DNA of 64,000 nt, taken from contig CAVRQC010000047.1 in the NCBI GenBank assembly GCA_963723205.1, positions 124,001 through 188,000 of the forward strand, written 5' to 3'. This DNA comes from CAVQBP01 sp963723205. GTDB lineage: Bacteria > Bacteroidota > Ignavibacteria > Ignavibacteriales > Ignavibacteriaceae. A program made the position numbers and the translations under genes. The notes beneath the pieces were generated by a model. It was not told where the DNA came from and did no database searches. It saw only the letters and a program-made list of their open reading frames with translations. Shown here piece by piece: positions 28,248-36,630 of the stretch; the stretch's first letter is position 1, and each line of letters opens with the position of its first letter.

Positions 28248-29549
28248 ATGACCCAACACAAAGCTAAAACCGGAAAGACTTATAAGGTAAAACTTGAATC
28301 AACAATCGAACAAGTTTTATGGATGCATAATGCAGCAACACCGGGAGGAAAGGTAGGTCTGGAAGTCTGCACTAAATTTATTGGTAACAATTCCGACATA
28401 GCTGTTAAAATTACAGATAAGTCAGGGAAAACTTTTAACACAATCAAGAAGAAAATGTCCGGCAATAAATTTTGGACGGAGATAACAGTTCCCGAAAAAG
28501 CAAAAAATGAATTGTATGCAGAAGCAAAACTATCAAAACTTGGGTTAGAAAAGAAATCAAATGGTTTACATTTGTTCCCTCCTATACAGATAAAAAATTT
28601 GAAATGGGATAAACAGGAAGCTCATCGTGGTGATATACTAAAAATGACAGCAGATATAGAGGGTTTGGCAGACGGTAATGAAGTTGAATTACAAATATGG
28701 GAACACGATGCTGATGGTGTGCATGATTTCATTACAAAATTTCCGGTAATAATTAAAAATAAAAAAGTTGAAGCAAATTGGGAATTTCAATATGTAGAAG
28801 ACACAGATGACATTCCCACACATGAAGAAAGTGAAAAAGGATATCAGTGGCCGGAATATTTTTTCCGAATTGTTACCAATGGAAAATCTTCTGATTCCGG
28901 TTTGCTAAAGTTTAAAGATTTTATTGAAATTGAATGGGTATATGATAATAACGAACCGGCTGCAAATAGAAATTTCAAACTGATCAGTGCTGATGGAACT
29001 GAAAGAAATGGATCATTTGATGGTGATGGAAGATATAATGTTGGGGATATTTCGCCTGGTCCGTTCAATATTATACTTGAAGATGATGAAGAAGAGGACT
29101 CTGATTCCAATGAAAATGATGATGAAGAAAAAGAGATAAAAATTGTATTGAAAGATCATAATGGAAATAAGTTTGTAAATAAAAAATATGAAATCCGGAT
29201 TGGACAAAAAGTTATCAGCGGAAATACTGATAGTGAAGGATTAATTAAAGCTAAATTTCCAATTAATATTCTTCAGGCTAAATTGTTGGTATGGCTCAAA
29301 AAGGGCGAGAAAGCTTCTTACAGTACAATTTTACAGCTTCAGGATTTTGAAGATGATAATAACACCCATGAAATCCAGATGAAACTTCAGAACCTTGGAT
29401 TTTATGCTGGGAGGATTGACGGTGAATTAGGGAATATGACAAAAGAAGCAATTAAAAATTTTCAAAAGAAAAATAATCTTACGGTAACCGGTGAAGTAAA
29501 TCCCGCGTTAACAAGTAAAATTTCTAATAAATTTAAAAACAAGCAGTAA
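28248..29549 (+). CDS. Two-module beta/peptidoglycan-binding protein, probable T6SS adapter
   Basis: The 433-residue protein joins two modules seen separately next door. Residues of about 117-280 match the PAAR protein's C-terminal domain, and about 295-433 match the beta plus PG_binding_1 part of the LysM protein (LQNLGFYAGRIDGELGN). A short, very acidic stretch (Asp/Glu-rich) links them. The N-terminal 100 residues are a further, unassigned beta region. It has no signal peptide, PAAR or catalytic motif. It begins 5 bases after the big peptidase gene and could be its carrier or chaperone (inferred), joining cargo to spike and wall. Confidence 0.72.
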   Translation: MTQHKAKTGKTYKVKLESTIEQVLWMHNAATPGGKVGLEVCTKFIGNNSDIAVKITDKSGKTFNTIKKKMSGNKFWTEITVPEKAKNELYAEAKLSKLGLEKKSNGLHLFPPIQIKNLKWDKQEAHRGDILKMTADIEGLADGNEVELQIWEHDADGVHDFITKFPVIIKNKKVEANWEFQYVEDTDDIPTHEESEKGYQWPEYFFRIVTNGKSSDSGLLKFKDFIEIEWVYDNNEPAANRNFKLISADGTERNGSFDGDGRYNVGDISPGPFNIILEDDEEEDSDSNENDDEEKEIKIVLKDHNGNKFVNKKYEIRIGQKVISGNTDSEGLIKAKFPINILQAKLLVWLKKGEKASYSTILQLQDFEDDNNTHEIQMKLQNLGFYAGRIDGELGNMTKEAIKNFQKKNNLTVTGEVNPALTSKISNKFKNKQ

Positions 29550-29552
29550 AAA

Positions 29553-30425
29553 ATGTGTGCTACTCCGGAACATAGAAGATGTGCTCATGGTGATGAAGGA
29601 TGGACTGATCCCGATGATAGATTATATCGATCATTAGGCCGAAGAGTTAGGAATCTGGATAGAGAAAGTGAAGATGCAAACAGTATTGTTATTAGAAATG
29701 ATATTGTGAGCTTCAGATTGAGATGTAATAAGCCTGACAGAATAAACGATGTTGGCGGAGCCTTTATGCCGGAGTCATTTTATTTTTCTTATTACAATTT
29801 TGCTCCTATTGAATCAACTTATATAATTAATAATGGTGAATGTACTGAAGTAAATGGCCATATAAAAAATCCTGTATCTGCTGTACATATGAAGAGACGG
29901 GTTTTGGAAGCGTTGGACAGTTTGCCTTCCGGTGAGGAAAAGAATATAATAGCACTATTTTGTCACGGTTGGCCAGACGGAATTCAACTGGGTTTCAGAA
30001 CGAATACAGGTATGTCGTATAGAAATACTTCAATGTCCGACACAGATGCTCTGGCATTGGCAATTTCAAGAATTGCTTCACCTGATGTTAAAGTTATTCT
30101 ATATGCCTGTTCGGCGGGAGCCAATGATAATGGTTTTGCCGCTACACTAAGAGACAGTCTTGTTCAGTATTGTCCACAGTGCAGAATAGATGCGCATAAA
30201 ACAGTAGCACATGCAACGAAGAATCCTCATGTAAACAGGTTCGAAGCACCGGCTGGTTCAGCTGGCCAGATGATTGTTGAACCGACAGTTCATCATCATT
30301 TGTGGCATAGGTGGACAACTATCTTGCGTCACCCTTTTGAACAGCATAGTACTCTTCTATGGAAGTACTCTCAAATGACAATTCCTGAAATTCATGAATA
30401 TCTTGAATCATTTGAACTGCAGTAA
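29553..30425 (+). CDS. Putative caspase-like (clan CD) cysteine peptidase, possible effector
   Basis: A 290-residue soluble protein without a signal peptide. The key feature is a beta strand leading to H138-G (IIALFCHGWPDG) and, 48 residues on, a second strand leading to C186 (VILYACSAG). This His-Gly / Ala-Cys arrangement and spacing are typical of clan CD peptidases (caspase, C11, CHAT-like, DUF4347). The N-terminus is Cys/His/Arg-rich. The gene begins 3 bases after its neighbour and fits a T6SS cargo slot. The family call rests on motifs only and could be wrong; a structural model would test it. No immunity gene is adjacent. Confidence 0.55.
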   Translation: MCATPEHRRCAHGDEGWTDPDDRLYRSLGRRVRNLDRESEDANSIVIRNDIVSFRLRCNKPDRINDVGGAFMPESFYFSYYNFAPIESTYIINNGECTEVNGHIKNPVSAVHMKRRVLEALDSLPSGEEKNIIALFCHGWPDGIQLGFRTNTGMSYRNTSMSDTDALALAISRIASPDVKVILYACSAGANDNGFAATLRDSLVQYCPQCRIDAHKTVAHATKNPHVNRFEAPAGSAGQMIVEPTVHHHLWHRWTTILRHPFEQHSTLLWKYSQMTIPEIHEYLESFELQ

Positions 30426-30448
30426 CTCTATAAAAGTTTTTCAATTGT

Positions 30449-31300
30449 ATGGCTAATTTTAATATATATTATTTTGTCGTTAAACCGTTGAGAATCAATG
30501 CTGCTGAAGGAAGTACTGGCGCTTCTCTTCAAGCTCCGGGACCTGATTCTGCAGTTGTTCAAAGTATATTTGATGGCTTTAGAACAAAGCTTACTGAATT
30601 GGTGAATCAAGCTAAAAATCATATACCACACCTTCCATCAAGAAATTTAAATATTAATGTCGTACAGATTCCAGCTCAAGCTGATAATCCAACCAGCCCT
30701 GACTTCTCATCAGTACATATTGAAATGCATGAACCGATTGTATATTTCACTACAAGAATTCATGATTCACATCCGTCAAGTTCAGTAGACAGAAGACCTG
30801 AATTTGTACTGATGGATGCACTCCGGCAAGTCCGTTGCCAGGAATTTCCTAATAGTTGGGTAAATGAGCAACAAAGAGTATTAAACAGCAGCGGGGAGTT
30901 AAGCGGCCTTTCAGTTCCGGGAATAGCGGGTGTTTCTTTTCCTGTTACTGCTTGTGTATTTAGTGATGCCAGACAAAACTTCGGGGCTTCAAACTGGCAG
31001 CAGTTAATGTCGAATAACTTGGCTTGTGCAGCTTTCCATGAAATTGCTCATTGTAAAGCTGAAACTGATAACAGATCTCATAACAGTAGGTGGGAGAATG
31101 CAATAAGCGAAAGTATCCATTCTGTTTCAAATGTTTCTGTTCTTGCAAGCAATGGTGTTGGAAGAGAACCATCCACCGCAGACTACCAATTAATGGGAGA
31201 ACATATGCTCTGCCCAATTAATTTTTACAAGCTGGATCAAAGTATAGATAACCAATGTTTTTCTGAAGGTGAAATTGTTACTTTAACTCCGAGATCTTAA
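30449..31300 (+). CDS. Putative zinc metallopeptidase (HEIAH), possible effector
   Basis: A 283-residue soluble protein without signal peptide or membrane segment. An HExxH zinc site occurs at H197-E-I-A-H201, set in a helix (CAAFHEIAHCKAE). A possible third ligand is H211 or E217. It shares no obvious sequence with the two peptidase domains of the 1179-residue protein, so it would be a third, independent metallopeptidase in this island. It is the last cargo gene before the DUF1795 gene, 34 bases upstream, which could be its chaperone (inferred). Substrate unknown. Confidence 0.6.
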   Translation: MANFNIYYFVVKPLRINAAEGSTGASLQAPGPDSAVVQSIFDGFRTKLTELVNQAKNHIPHLPSRNLNINVVQIPAQADNPTSPDFSSVHIEMHEPIVYFTTRIHDSHPSSSVDRRPEFVLMDALRQVRCQEFPNSWVNEQQRVLNSSGELSGLSVPGIAGVSFPVTACVFSDARQNFGASNWQQLMSNNLACAAFHEIAHCKAETDNRSHNSRWENAISESIHSVSNVSVLASNGVGREPSTADYQLMGEHMLCPINFYKLDQSIDNQCFSEGEIVTLTPRS

Positions 31301-31334
31301 TTTTATTGGTATATAATTTAATTCGTTCAATATT

Positions 31335-31934
31335 ATGAAAATTCCAGATTACTACCGGCAGTTTCAAAATAATCCGGACAAAGATGATTCTGCCAAAGAT
31401 GAAGAGCAGAAAAATACCGGACAATCTGCTGATCAAATAACTAAACAGCAGACTCAGCAGCAGCAGCCGGTTCAACAAAATAAGAAAGTTGAAGTTAAAA
31501 CAAGACCTTTCCTGGCAGATTGTTTTACCATTAACATGCTTGAGGACTGGCAGGATAAAACAATTTACACTTTAACTGGTCCGGTTACAGATGGTATTCA
31601 GCATAATGTTATTATAAATGTTGATCCGGATCTCCCTTTTGAGAATTTAATGGATTACGCCGATTGGCAAATAAAAACATTGGAAGAGGAACTGAAAAGC
31701 TGCACTTTATTAAAAAGAGGAGAAATAAAGCTTAATAACGGAATGGATGCATATGAAGCAATTTTTTCCTGGTTTCCCCTTGATGATGTAAGAATTTACC
31801 AGCACCAGATTTTTATTTTAATTGAAAAAACAGCTTATAAGCTTACGGCATCTTTTACAAAAAAGACCCGGCAGACTCTTGGACCTCAGGTTCTTAGAAT
31901 AATGCTGAGTTTTGATCCAAAAACTAAAAAATAA
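31335..31934 (+). CDS. DUF1795/DcrB-like (Eag-type) protein, second copy
   Basis: The 199-residue protein has a short N-terminal motif (IPDYYRQFQN), a Gln/Lys-rich low-complexity linker (about 15-55), and a DUF1795 domain from L-E-D-W-Q-D-K to about residue 195. The domain and the N-terminal motif, but not the linker, are conserved in the copy at the window start. DUF1795 includes Eag chaperones, which hold T6SS effectors until loading. The genes before it are putative cargo, supporting this role, although no transmembrane prePAAR effector (the usual Eag client) is seen. DcrB-like proteins of other function cannot be excluded. Confidence 0.75.
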   Translation: MKIPDYYRQFQNNPDKDDSAKDEEQKNTGQSADQITKQQTQQQQPVQQNKKVEVKTRPFLADCFTINMLEDWQDKTIYTLTGPVTDGIQHNVIINVDPDLPFENLMDYADWQIKTLEEELKSCTLLKRGEIKLNNGMDAYEAIFSWFPLDDVRIYQHQIFILIEKTAYKLTASFTKKTRQTLGPQVLRIMLSFDPKTKK

Positions 31935-31952
31935 ATTTAATACTGATATAAT

Positions 31953-33446
31953 TTGATGAACAACACCAAAATATCGGATGCACTCAATCCCGATGCAAAA
32001 TTAATTAAAGTTAAAATTGTAAAGGGGAATACTTCAAAGAAAGAATATTTTTTTGATAAATCATTTACAATCGGGAGATCCGAAGATAATTCTATCCAAA
32101 TCAATGAAGGAATCGTGAGCCGTACGCATATTGAAGTGTGCCTTGAAAATAATAAGTGGCGGGTAATTGATAAGCAGAGCAGCAACGGTACATTTCTAAA
32201 TGGAGATAAAATTAACAAAATTGAAATAAAAAATTCCACATCACTTGAACTCGGTAAAAATGGTCCAATAGTCCTATTTACTTTTGAAAACTCTAAGGAA
32301 CCAGCACACTCTGGAATAACCAGTTCGCCGGACGGAGGAACAGTTACCAGCTATATACAGCATTACTTTGATGAATCAAAAAGTGAACATGAAATGGGTG
32401 AACATACCAGGATGATGCGGGAAGCCTTCAAAGTTGTTAAGAAAAAACAAACATCAAAGTATAAAAAGTTAATTATTATTATCGGTATAATTGCAGCGGC
32501 AGCAGCGGCATATTCTATTTATCAGCATATAAAAGAAAGCAAACAAAAACTTTTAGCTGAAAGTATTTTTTATGATATGAAATCTTTAGAGCTTGAAATA
32601 TCATCTTTTAAAGACAAGCTCGCCAACAGCAGCGATATTACTACCCGTGATGCTCTTCAAAAATTTGATGAAAGACATAAACAACTTGAGAATAACTACG
32701 ATAAACTGGTTGATGAACTGGGTGTATACAATATGAATGAACAAGACAGACTAATTGTTCAAACAGCCAGAATTTTCGGGGAATGCGAATTAAATGTTCC
32801 AAAAGATTTTTTAGATGAAGTAAAAAGCTATATTAAAAAATGGCAGTCAAGCGATAGATTACCCAAGGCGATTCAAAGAGCCGATTTAAATAACTATTCC
32901 CAGGTAGTCGTAGATGATTTTGTTAAACAACGAATGGCACCTCAATTTTTTTATCTTGCTTTGCAGGAAAGCGACTTCAGGGATCAAATTGTCGGTCCTG
33001 AAACCAGGTATGGAATTGCAAAAGGTATTTGGCAGTTTATACCGCAAACCGCAGCAAAATATGGATTGGCTATAGGGCCCTTAGCAACTGTTAGGGCATA
33101 CGATCCTCGTGATGACAGGTATAACTTTATAAAGGCTACAGCAGCTGCAGCCAAATATATTAGTGATATTTATAATACTGATGCCCAGGCGTCAGGACTG
33201 CTGGTAATAGCTTCTTATAATTGGGGAGAATATAATATAATTAATCTCATTAGAAAAATGCCCGAAAATCCGCGAGATAGAAACTTTTGGAATTTACTTG
33301 AGAAGTATAAAAATAAAATTCCAAAAGAAACTTATAATTATGTCTTTTATATATTTTCTGCCGCGGTAATCGGAGAAAATCCCCAATTGTTTGGTTTCAA
33401 CTTTGAAAACCCGCTTAAGATCCCACTGCAAAATCTTAATAATTGA
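31953..33446 (+). CDS. FHA domain - transmembrane - lytic transglycosylase fusion protein
   Basis: Residues of about 15-110 are an FHA domain with G41-R-S and S56-R-T-H59. A transmembrane helix is at about 170-190 (IIIIGIIAAAAAAYSIY), then a coiled-coil region and an SLT/MltD-like transglycosylase domain with catalytic E339 (LALQES), GIWQFIP and A-S-Y-N-W-G motifs. The topology is cytoplasmic FHA and periplasmic wall hydrolase, so a phosphothreonine signal from inside could steer peptidoglycan opening outside, as a T6SS needs for envelope passage. This fusion is unusual. It stands directly before a PP2C phosphatase and a Ser/Thr kinase, the expected enzymes for such control. Confidence 0.82.
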   Translation: MMNNTKISDALNPDAKLIKVKIVKGNTSKKEYFFDKSFTIGRSEDNSIQINEGIVSRTHIEVCLENNKWRVIDKQSSNGTFLNGDKINKIEIKNSTSLELGKNGPIVLFTFENSKEPAHSGITSSPDGGTVTSYIQHYFDESKSEHEMGEHTRMMREAFKVVKKKQTSKYKKLIIIIGIIAAAAAAYSIYQHIKESKQKLLAESIFYDMKSLELEISSFKDKLANSSDITTRDALQKFDERHKQLENNYDKLVDELGVYNMNEQDRLIVQTARIFGECELNVPKDFLDEVKSYIKKWQSSDRLPKAIQRADLNNYSQVVVDDFVKQRMAPQFFYLALQESDFRDQIVGPETRYGIAKGIWQFIPQTAAKYGLAIGPLATVRAYDPRDDRYNFIKATAAAAKYISDIYNTDAQASGLLVIASYNWGEYNIINLIRKMPENPRDRNFWNLLEKYKNKIPKETYNYVFYIFSAAVIGENPQLFGFNFENPLKIPLQNLNN

Positions 33447-33479
33447 CAAGACTTTATAGTGATAAAATTTTGAATAAAT

Positions 33480-34745
33480 ATGACTGATAAAGAAAAGTTA
33501 AAATTCTCATACTATGGTAGTTCAGATATTGGTATGATAAGAGTAGAAAACCAGGATAGCCTGGGTAAATTTCCTCCAAATGATTTTAATCTTTATTCTG
33601 AAAAGGGACAGCTGTTTATTGTAGCTGATGGGATGGGTGGACATGCGGGTGGTAAAGAAGCAAGTCAAATGGCAGTCGATACTATACGCGATGTTTATTT
33701 TTCCGGTTCCTCAGATTTGTTAACATCGCTGAAAGAAGCAATTGAAAAAGCCAACTATAAAATTTTTAAAAGATCCGAGGACTTGAAACAATTCAGAGGG
33801 ATGGGTACAACCTGTACGGTTCTGGTTTTAAAACAAGACAAAGGTTTCATTGCACACGTGGGAGATTCCAGAATTTATTTGATCGAAAATAATCATTCCA
33901 GGAAGATAGTCCAGTTAACCGAAGATCATACAAAAGTACATGAAATGGTTAAAGAAGGGATATTAACAGAAAAAGAAGCAGAAACATACCCTTCCAAATC
34001 AGTGTTGTCAAGGGCATTGGGAGTCAATCAAAAAGTAAATGTTGATTTTAATAACATTGCGATTAAGAATGGTCAAAGTTATGTAATGTGTTCAGATGGT
34101 CTTGCCGGTGTTTCAAAGGAAGAAATCCAGCAAATTGTTACAACATATTCACCCAAGGACTCATGCAGTAAATTAATAAATTTAGCTAATGATAGAGGTG
34201 GAAAAGATAATGTTACTGTAATTGTTATTAATATTGGAAAGAATAAATTTTCCGATCAAATAAGTTCGGTTGAGGTACCGCGTAATAAAAAAAAATATAT
34301 AATGCCGATTTTTTTGATTATATTTTTTTTATTAATTATTGCAGCCGGAATAAAGTATCAAAATTATATAATGGATCTTTTCAAATCAGGTAAGGTTGAA
34401 AAAACAATAAAAGAACAACCTGACGATAGGCAAGAAGATACTGAAAAAAGGACTGATTCATTCAGCTCACTTCAGGAGCAGGCAGATAAATTATATGCCG
34501 AGGAGAAACTTGATGACGCGCTGGTTATTTATAAAAAAATTTTAAGTCGTGAACCAATGCATCTGGGTGCACTCCAGGGTATTAATAATATAGCGGCTTC
34601 ATATATAAGCAAGGCTGAAAAATATAAAAATGAAAATAAACTTGCAGATGCACTTAAGTTCTACAGGAAGGCTCTGGATATCCAGCCGGGAAATCAAAGG
34701 GTGGAAAAATTAATAAATGATTGTGAAGTGAAACTTCATAATTAA
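33480..34745 (+). CDS. PP2C-family Ser/Thr phosphatase with membrane segment and TPRs
   Basis: Residues of about 8-255 are a PP2C domain with the metal-binding motifs E-N-Q-D (23-26), VADGMGGHAGG (48-58), HVGDSR, CSDGL and GGKDNVTV. A transmembrane helix lies at about 274-292, followed by a periplasmic (or extracytoplasmic) tail with two TPR-like units (about 325-420). It is a homologue of PppA/Stp phosphatases that reverse PpkA-type phosphorylation and switch T6SS off. The gene stands between the FHA-transglycosylase and the kinase genes, an operon-like layout. The TPR extension is additional to PppA itself. Confidence 0.86.
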   Translation: MTDKEKLKFSYYGSSDIGMIRVENQDSLGKFPPNDFNLYSEKGQLFIVADGMGGHAGGKEASQMAVDTIRDVYFSGSSDLLTSLKEAIEKANYKIFKRSEDLKQFRGMGTTCTVLVLKQDKGFIAHVGDSRIYLIENNHSRKIVQLTEDHTKVHEMVKEGILTEKEAETYPSKSVLSRALGVNQKVNVDFNNIAIKNGQSYVMCSDGLAGVSKEEIQQIVTTYSPKDSCSKLINLANDRGGKDNVTVIVINIGKNKFSDQISSVEVPRNKKKYIMPIFLIIFFLLIIAAGIKYQNYIMDLFKSGKVEKTIKEQPDDRQEDTEKRTDSFSSLQEQADKLYAEEKLDDALVIYKKILSREPMHLGALQGINNIAASYISKAEKYKNENKLADALKFYRKALDIQPGNQRVEKLINDCEVKLHN

Positions 34746-34808
34746 AATCGATATAGGGATCTTATTTCATATAATACAAATATTAAGAAACAGGTAGTGA
34801 ATTTATAA

Positions 34809-36548
34809 ATGGATACAATGGTAGGACAGAAAATAGATAACTATAAGATTCTAGATGTAATAGGCAGAGGGGGAATGGGAGTTGTTTATAAAGCAACTGA
34901 TATGAACCTTGAGAAAACTGTTGCCTTAAAGATGATCGATCCTTTTTATGCAGGGAATGAAAGCTTTCTGAAGCGCTTTAGAACCGAAGCAATAGCTTTA
35001 GCTAAATTGGAAAATAAAAATATTGTCAGTGTATTTGCTTTAAGGGAGACTGGTAACGGCTTGTTTATGGTTATGGAATATGTTGATGCGAAAACAGTAT
35101 CAGAATGGTTAAGAGAAAAGGGCATACTTTCAATTGATGAAACTATTAAAATTGTCAGACAATTATTAAATGCGATAAACCATGCACACAAAGTAGGAGT
35201 AATACATAGAGATATAAAACCGAATAACATTCTATTATGCGAAGACGGAACTGTAAAGGTTATGGATTTCGGTTTAGCCAAATTAATACAGGAACATGGA
35301 GAACAAAGCACTGTTACGCAGACTGCCGGTACTTTGTATTATATGTCGCCGGAACAAATAAAAGGTTCGAAAATTGATAATAGAACTGATATATATTCAA
35401 TTGGAATGACGATATATGAAATGTTGACAGGAAGAACTCCTTTTGAAAAAGGAGCGGGCGAATATAATATTCAGAAGCAGATTATTGAAGGAAAAATAGA
35501 ATCACCTGAAAAATATAATCCGGGGGTTCCAAAGTCGCTGGTAAAATTTATTATGAAAGCGATAGATAAAAATCCTGAAAAACGGTTCCAGAATATAAAC
35601 GAGATGCTGTCTGAACTTTACCGTTTTGAAACCTCTGAAAAGCCTGGTGATGACAAGACAAAAATAATATCTGATAGTGGAGCTTTTACAGGCGGAAATG
35701 AAAAGAAAAAGAAAACGATCATATATGCTACATTGGTTGTTACAATAGTTATTCTTTTTTCTGCTTATGTATTTTTAATGAAACCTTTTAGTAATAAACA
35801 GGAGAATCAGGTTAACAATAAAAAAAATTCCGAAAATACTTTATTGAATAATAACCGCAATAAAGAGAATAATGTTAGCATCGCTAACCTTTCTATAGAT
35901 TCAAGTCCTGGTGGGGCAATAGTATTAATTGATAATAAAATAGTTGGAAAAACTCCATTTTTAAAAGATTCATTGGCTGTAAAGAATTATTCAATTGTCT
36001 TAAGGAAAACTGGATACAAAGAATGGCTTGAACCGAATTACCATATAACCTTCGGTGATAATAATATTCTGGCGAATCTTATACCTGAAACTGCACCTGC
36101 AAAAGCTAATTCAATATTAACTTTGAATGCAGTCCCTTCTGCAGATATTTTCGTGGATAAAAATAAAATTGCTTCCGGTACAAGTGAAATTGTAAGAAGC
36201 AGTGTTACTGCCGGTAAGCATAAAATAAAGTTTGTAAGCTCCGAATTTGGAAGTAAAGAATTAACTTTGGATTTAAATAGCCGGGAAAGCAAATCGCTAA
36301 CATGTTATTTCAGGCAGCAAATTAATATTCAGTCTTTGAATGTTAAAGGGGAAGCTTTTTGGGGAACAATTTATATAAACGGAAAAAATACTGGAAAGAC
36401 TACGCCGGGTGATACACTACTTGGACCGGGTACATATAAGATCACTGTTAAAAAAACAGGATATAAAACAGTTGAAGATGATGCAGTTTTAAATATCTCT
36501 CCGACATTTGAATTAAAAACACATTCAATAGTATTTCATTTAAAATAA
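34809..36548 (+). CDS. Transmembrane Ser/Thr protein kinase with PEGA domains (PpkA-like)
   Basis: Residues 10-275 are a Hanks-type kinase: G-R-G-G-M-G loop (19-24), K41, HRDIKPNN (133-140) and DFG (153-155), so probably active. A transmembrane helix at about 303-325 leads to an outer region with three PEGA-like domains (about 361-410, 436-490, 507-565; motifs SSPGGAIVLIDNK, KTGYK). PEGA repeats often bind surface or envelope partners. In the T6SS of Pseudomonas, PpkA senses envelope signals and phosphorylates Fha. Here TagH and the FHA-transglycosylase are the likely targets (inferred). The start could be ATG 34809 or the nearby in-frame ATG at 34818. Confidence 0.88.
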   Translation: MDTMVGQKIDNYKILDVIGRGGMGVVYKATDMNLEKTVALKMIDPFYAGNESFLKRFRTEAIALAKLENKNIVSVFALRETGNGLFMVMEYVDAKTVSEWLREKGILSIDETIKIVRQLLNAINHAHKVGVIHRDIKPNNILLCEDGTVKVMDFGLAKLIQEHGEQSTVTQTAGTLYYMSPEQIKGSKIDNRTDIYSIGMTIYEMLTGRTPFEKGAGEYNIQKQIIEGKIESPEKYNPGVPKSLVKFIMKAIDKNPEKRFQNINEMLSELYRFETSEKPGDDKTKIISDSGAFTGGNEKKKKTIIYATLVVTIVILFSAYVFLMKPFSNKQENQVNNKKNSENTLLNNNRNKENNVSIANLSIDSSPGGAIVLIDNKIVGKTPFLKDSLAVKNYSIVLRKTGYKEWLEPNYHITFGDNNILANLIPETAPAKANSILTLNAVPSADIFVDKNKIASGTSEIVRSSVTAGKHKIKFVSSEFGSKELTLDLNSRESKSLTCYFRQQINIQSLNVKGEAFWGTIYINGKNTGKTTPGDTLLGPGTYKITVKKTGYKTVEDDAVLNISPTFELKTHSIVFHLK

Positions 36549-36617
36549 ATATATCTTCGCTAAAAAATTTTAAATAATAAATTCCTAAAAATAGTTCTAT
36601 CTTTTTTCGATTTTTAC

Positions 36618-36623
36618 AGGAGG
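36618..36623 (+). promoter_or_regulatory. Ribosome binding site that fixes the start of the CsgG-like gene
   Basis: AGGAGG at 36618-36623 is 7 bases before ATG 36631 but only 1 base before the in-frame TTG at 36625. The ATG is therefore the real start. Confidence 0.7.
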
Positions 36624-36630
36624 ATTGAAA

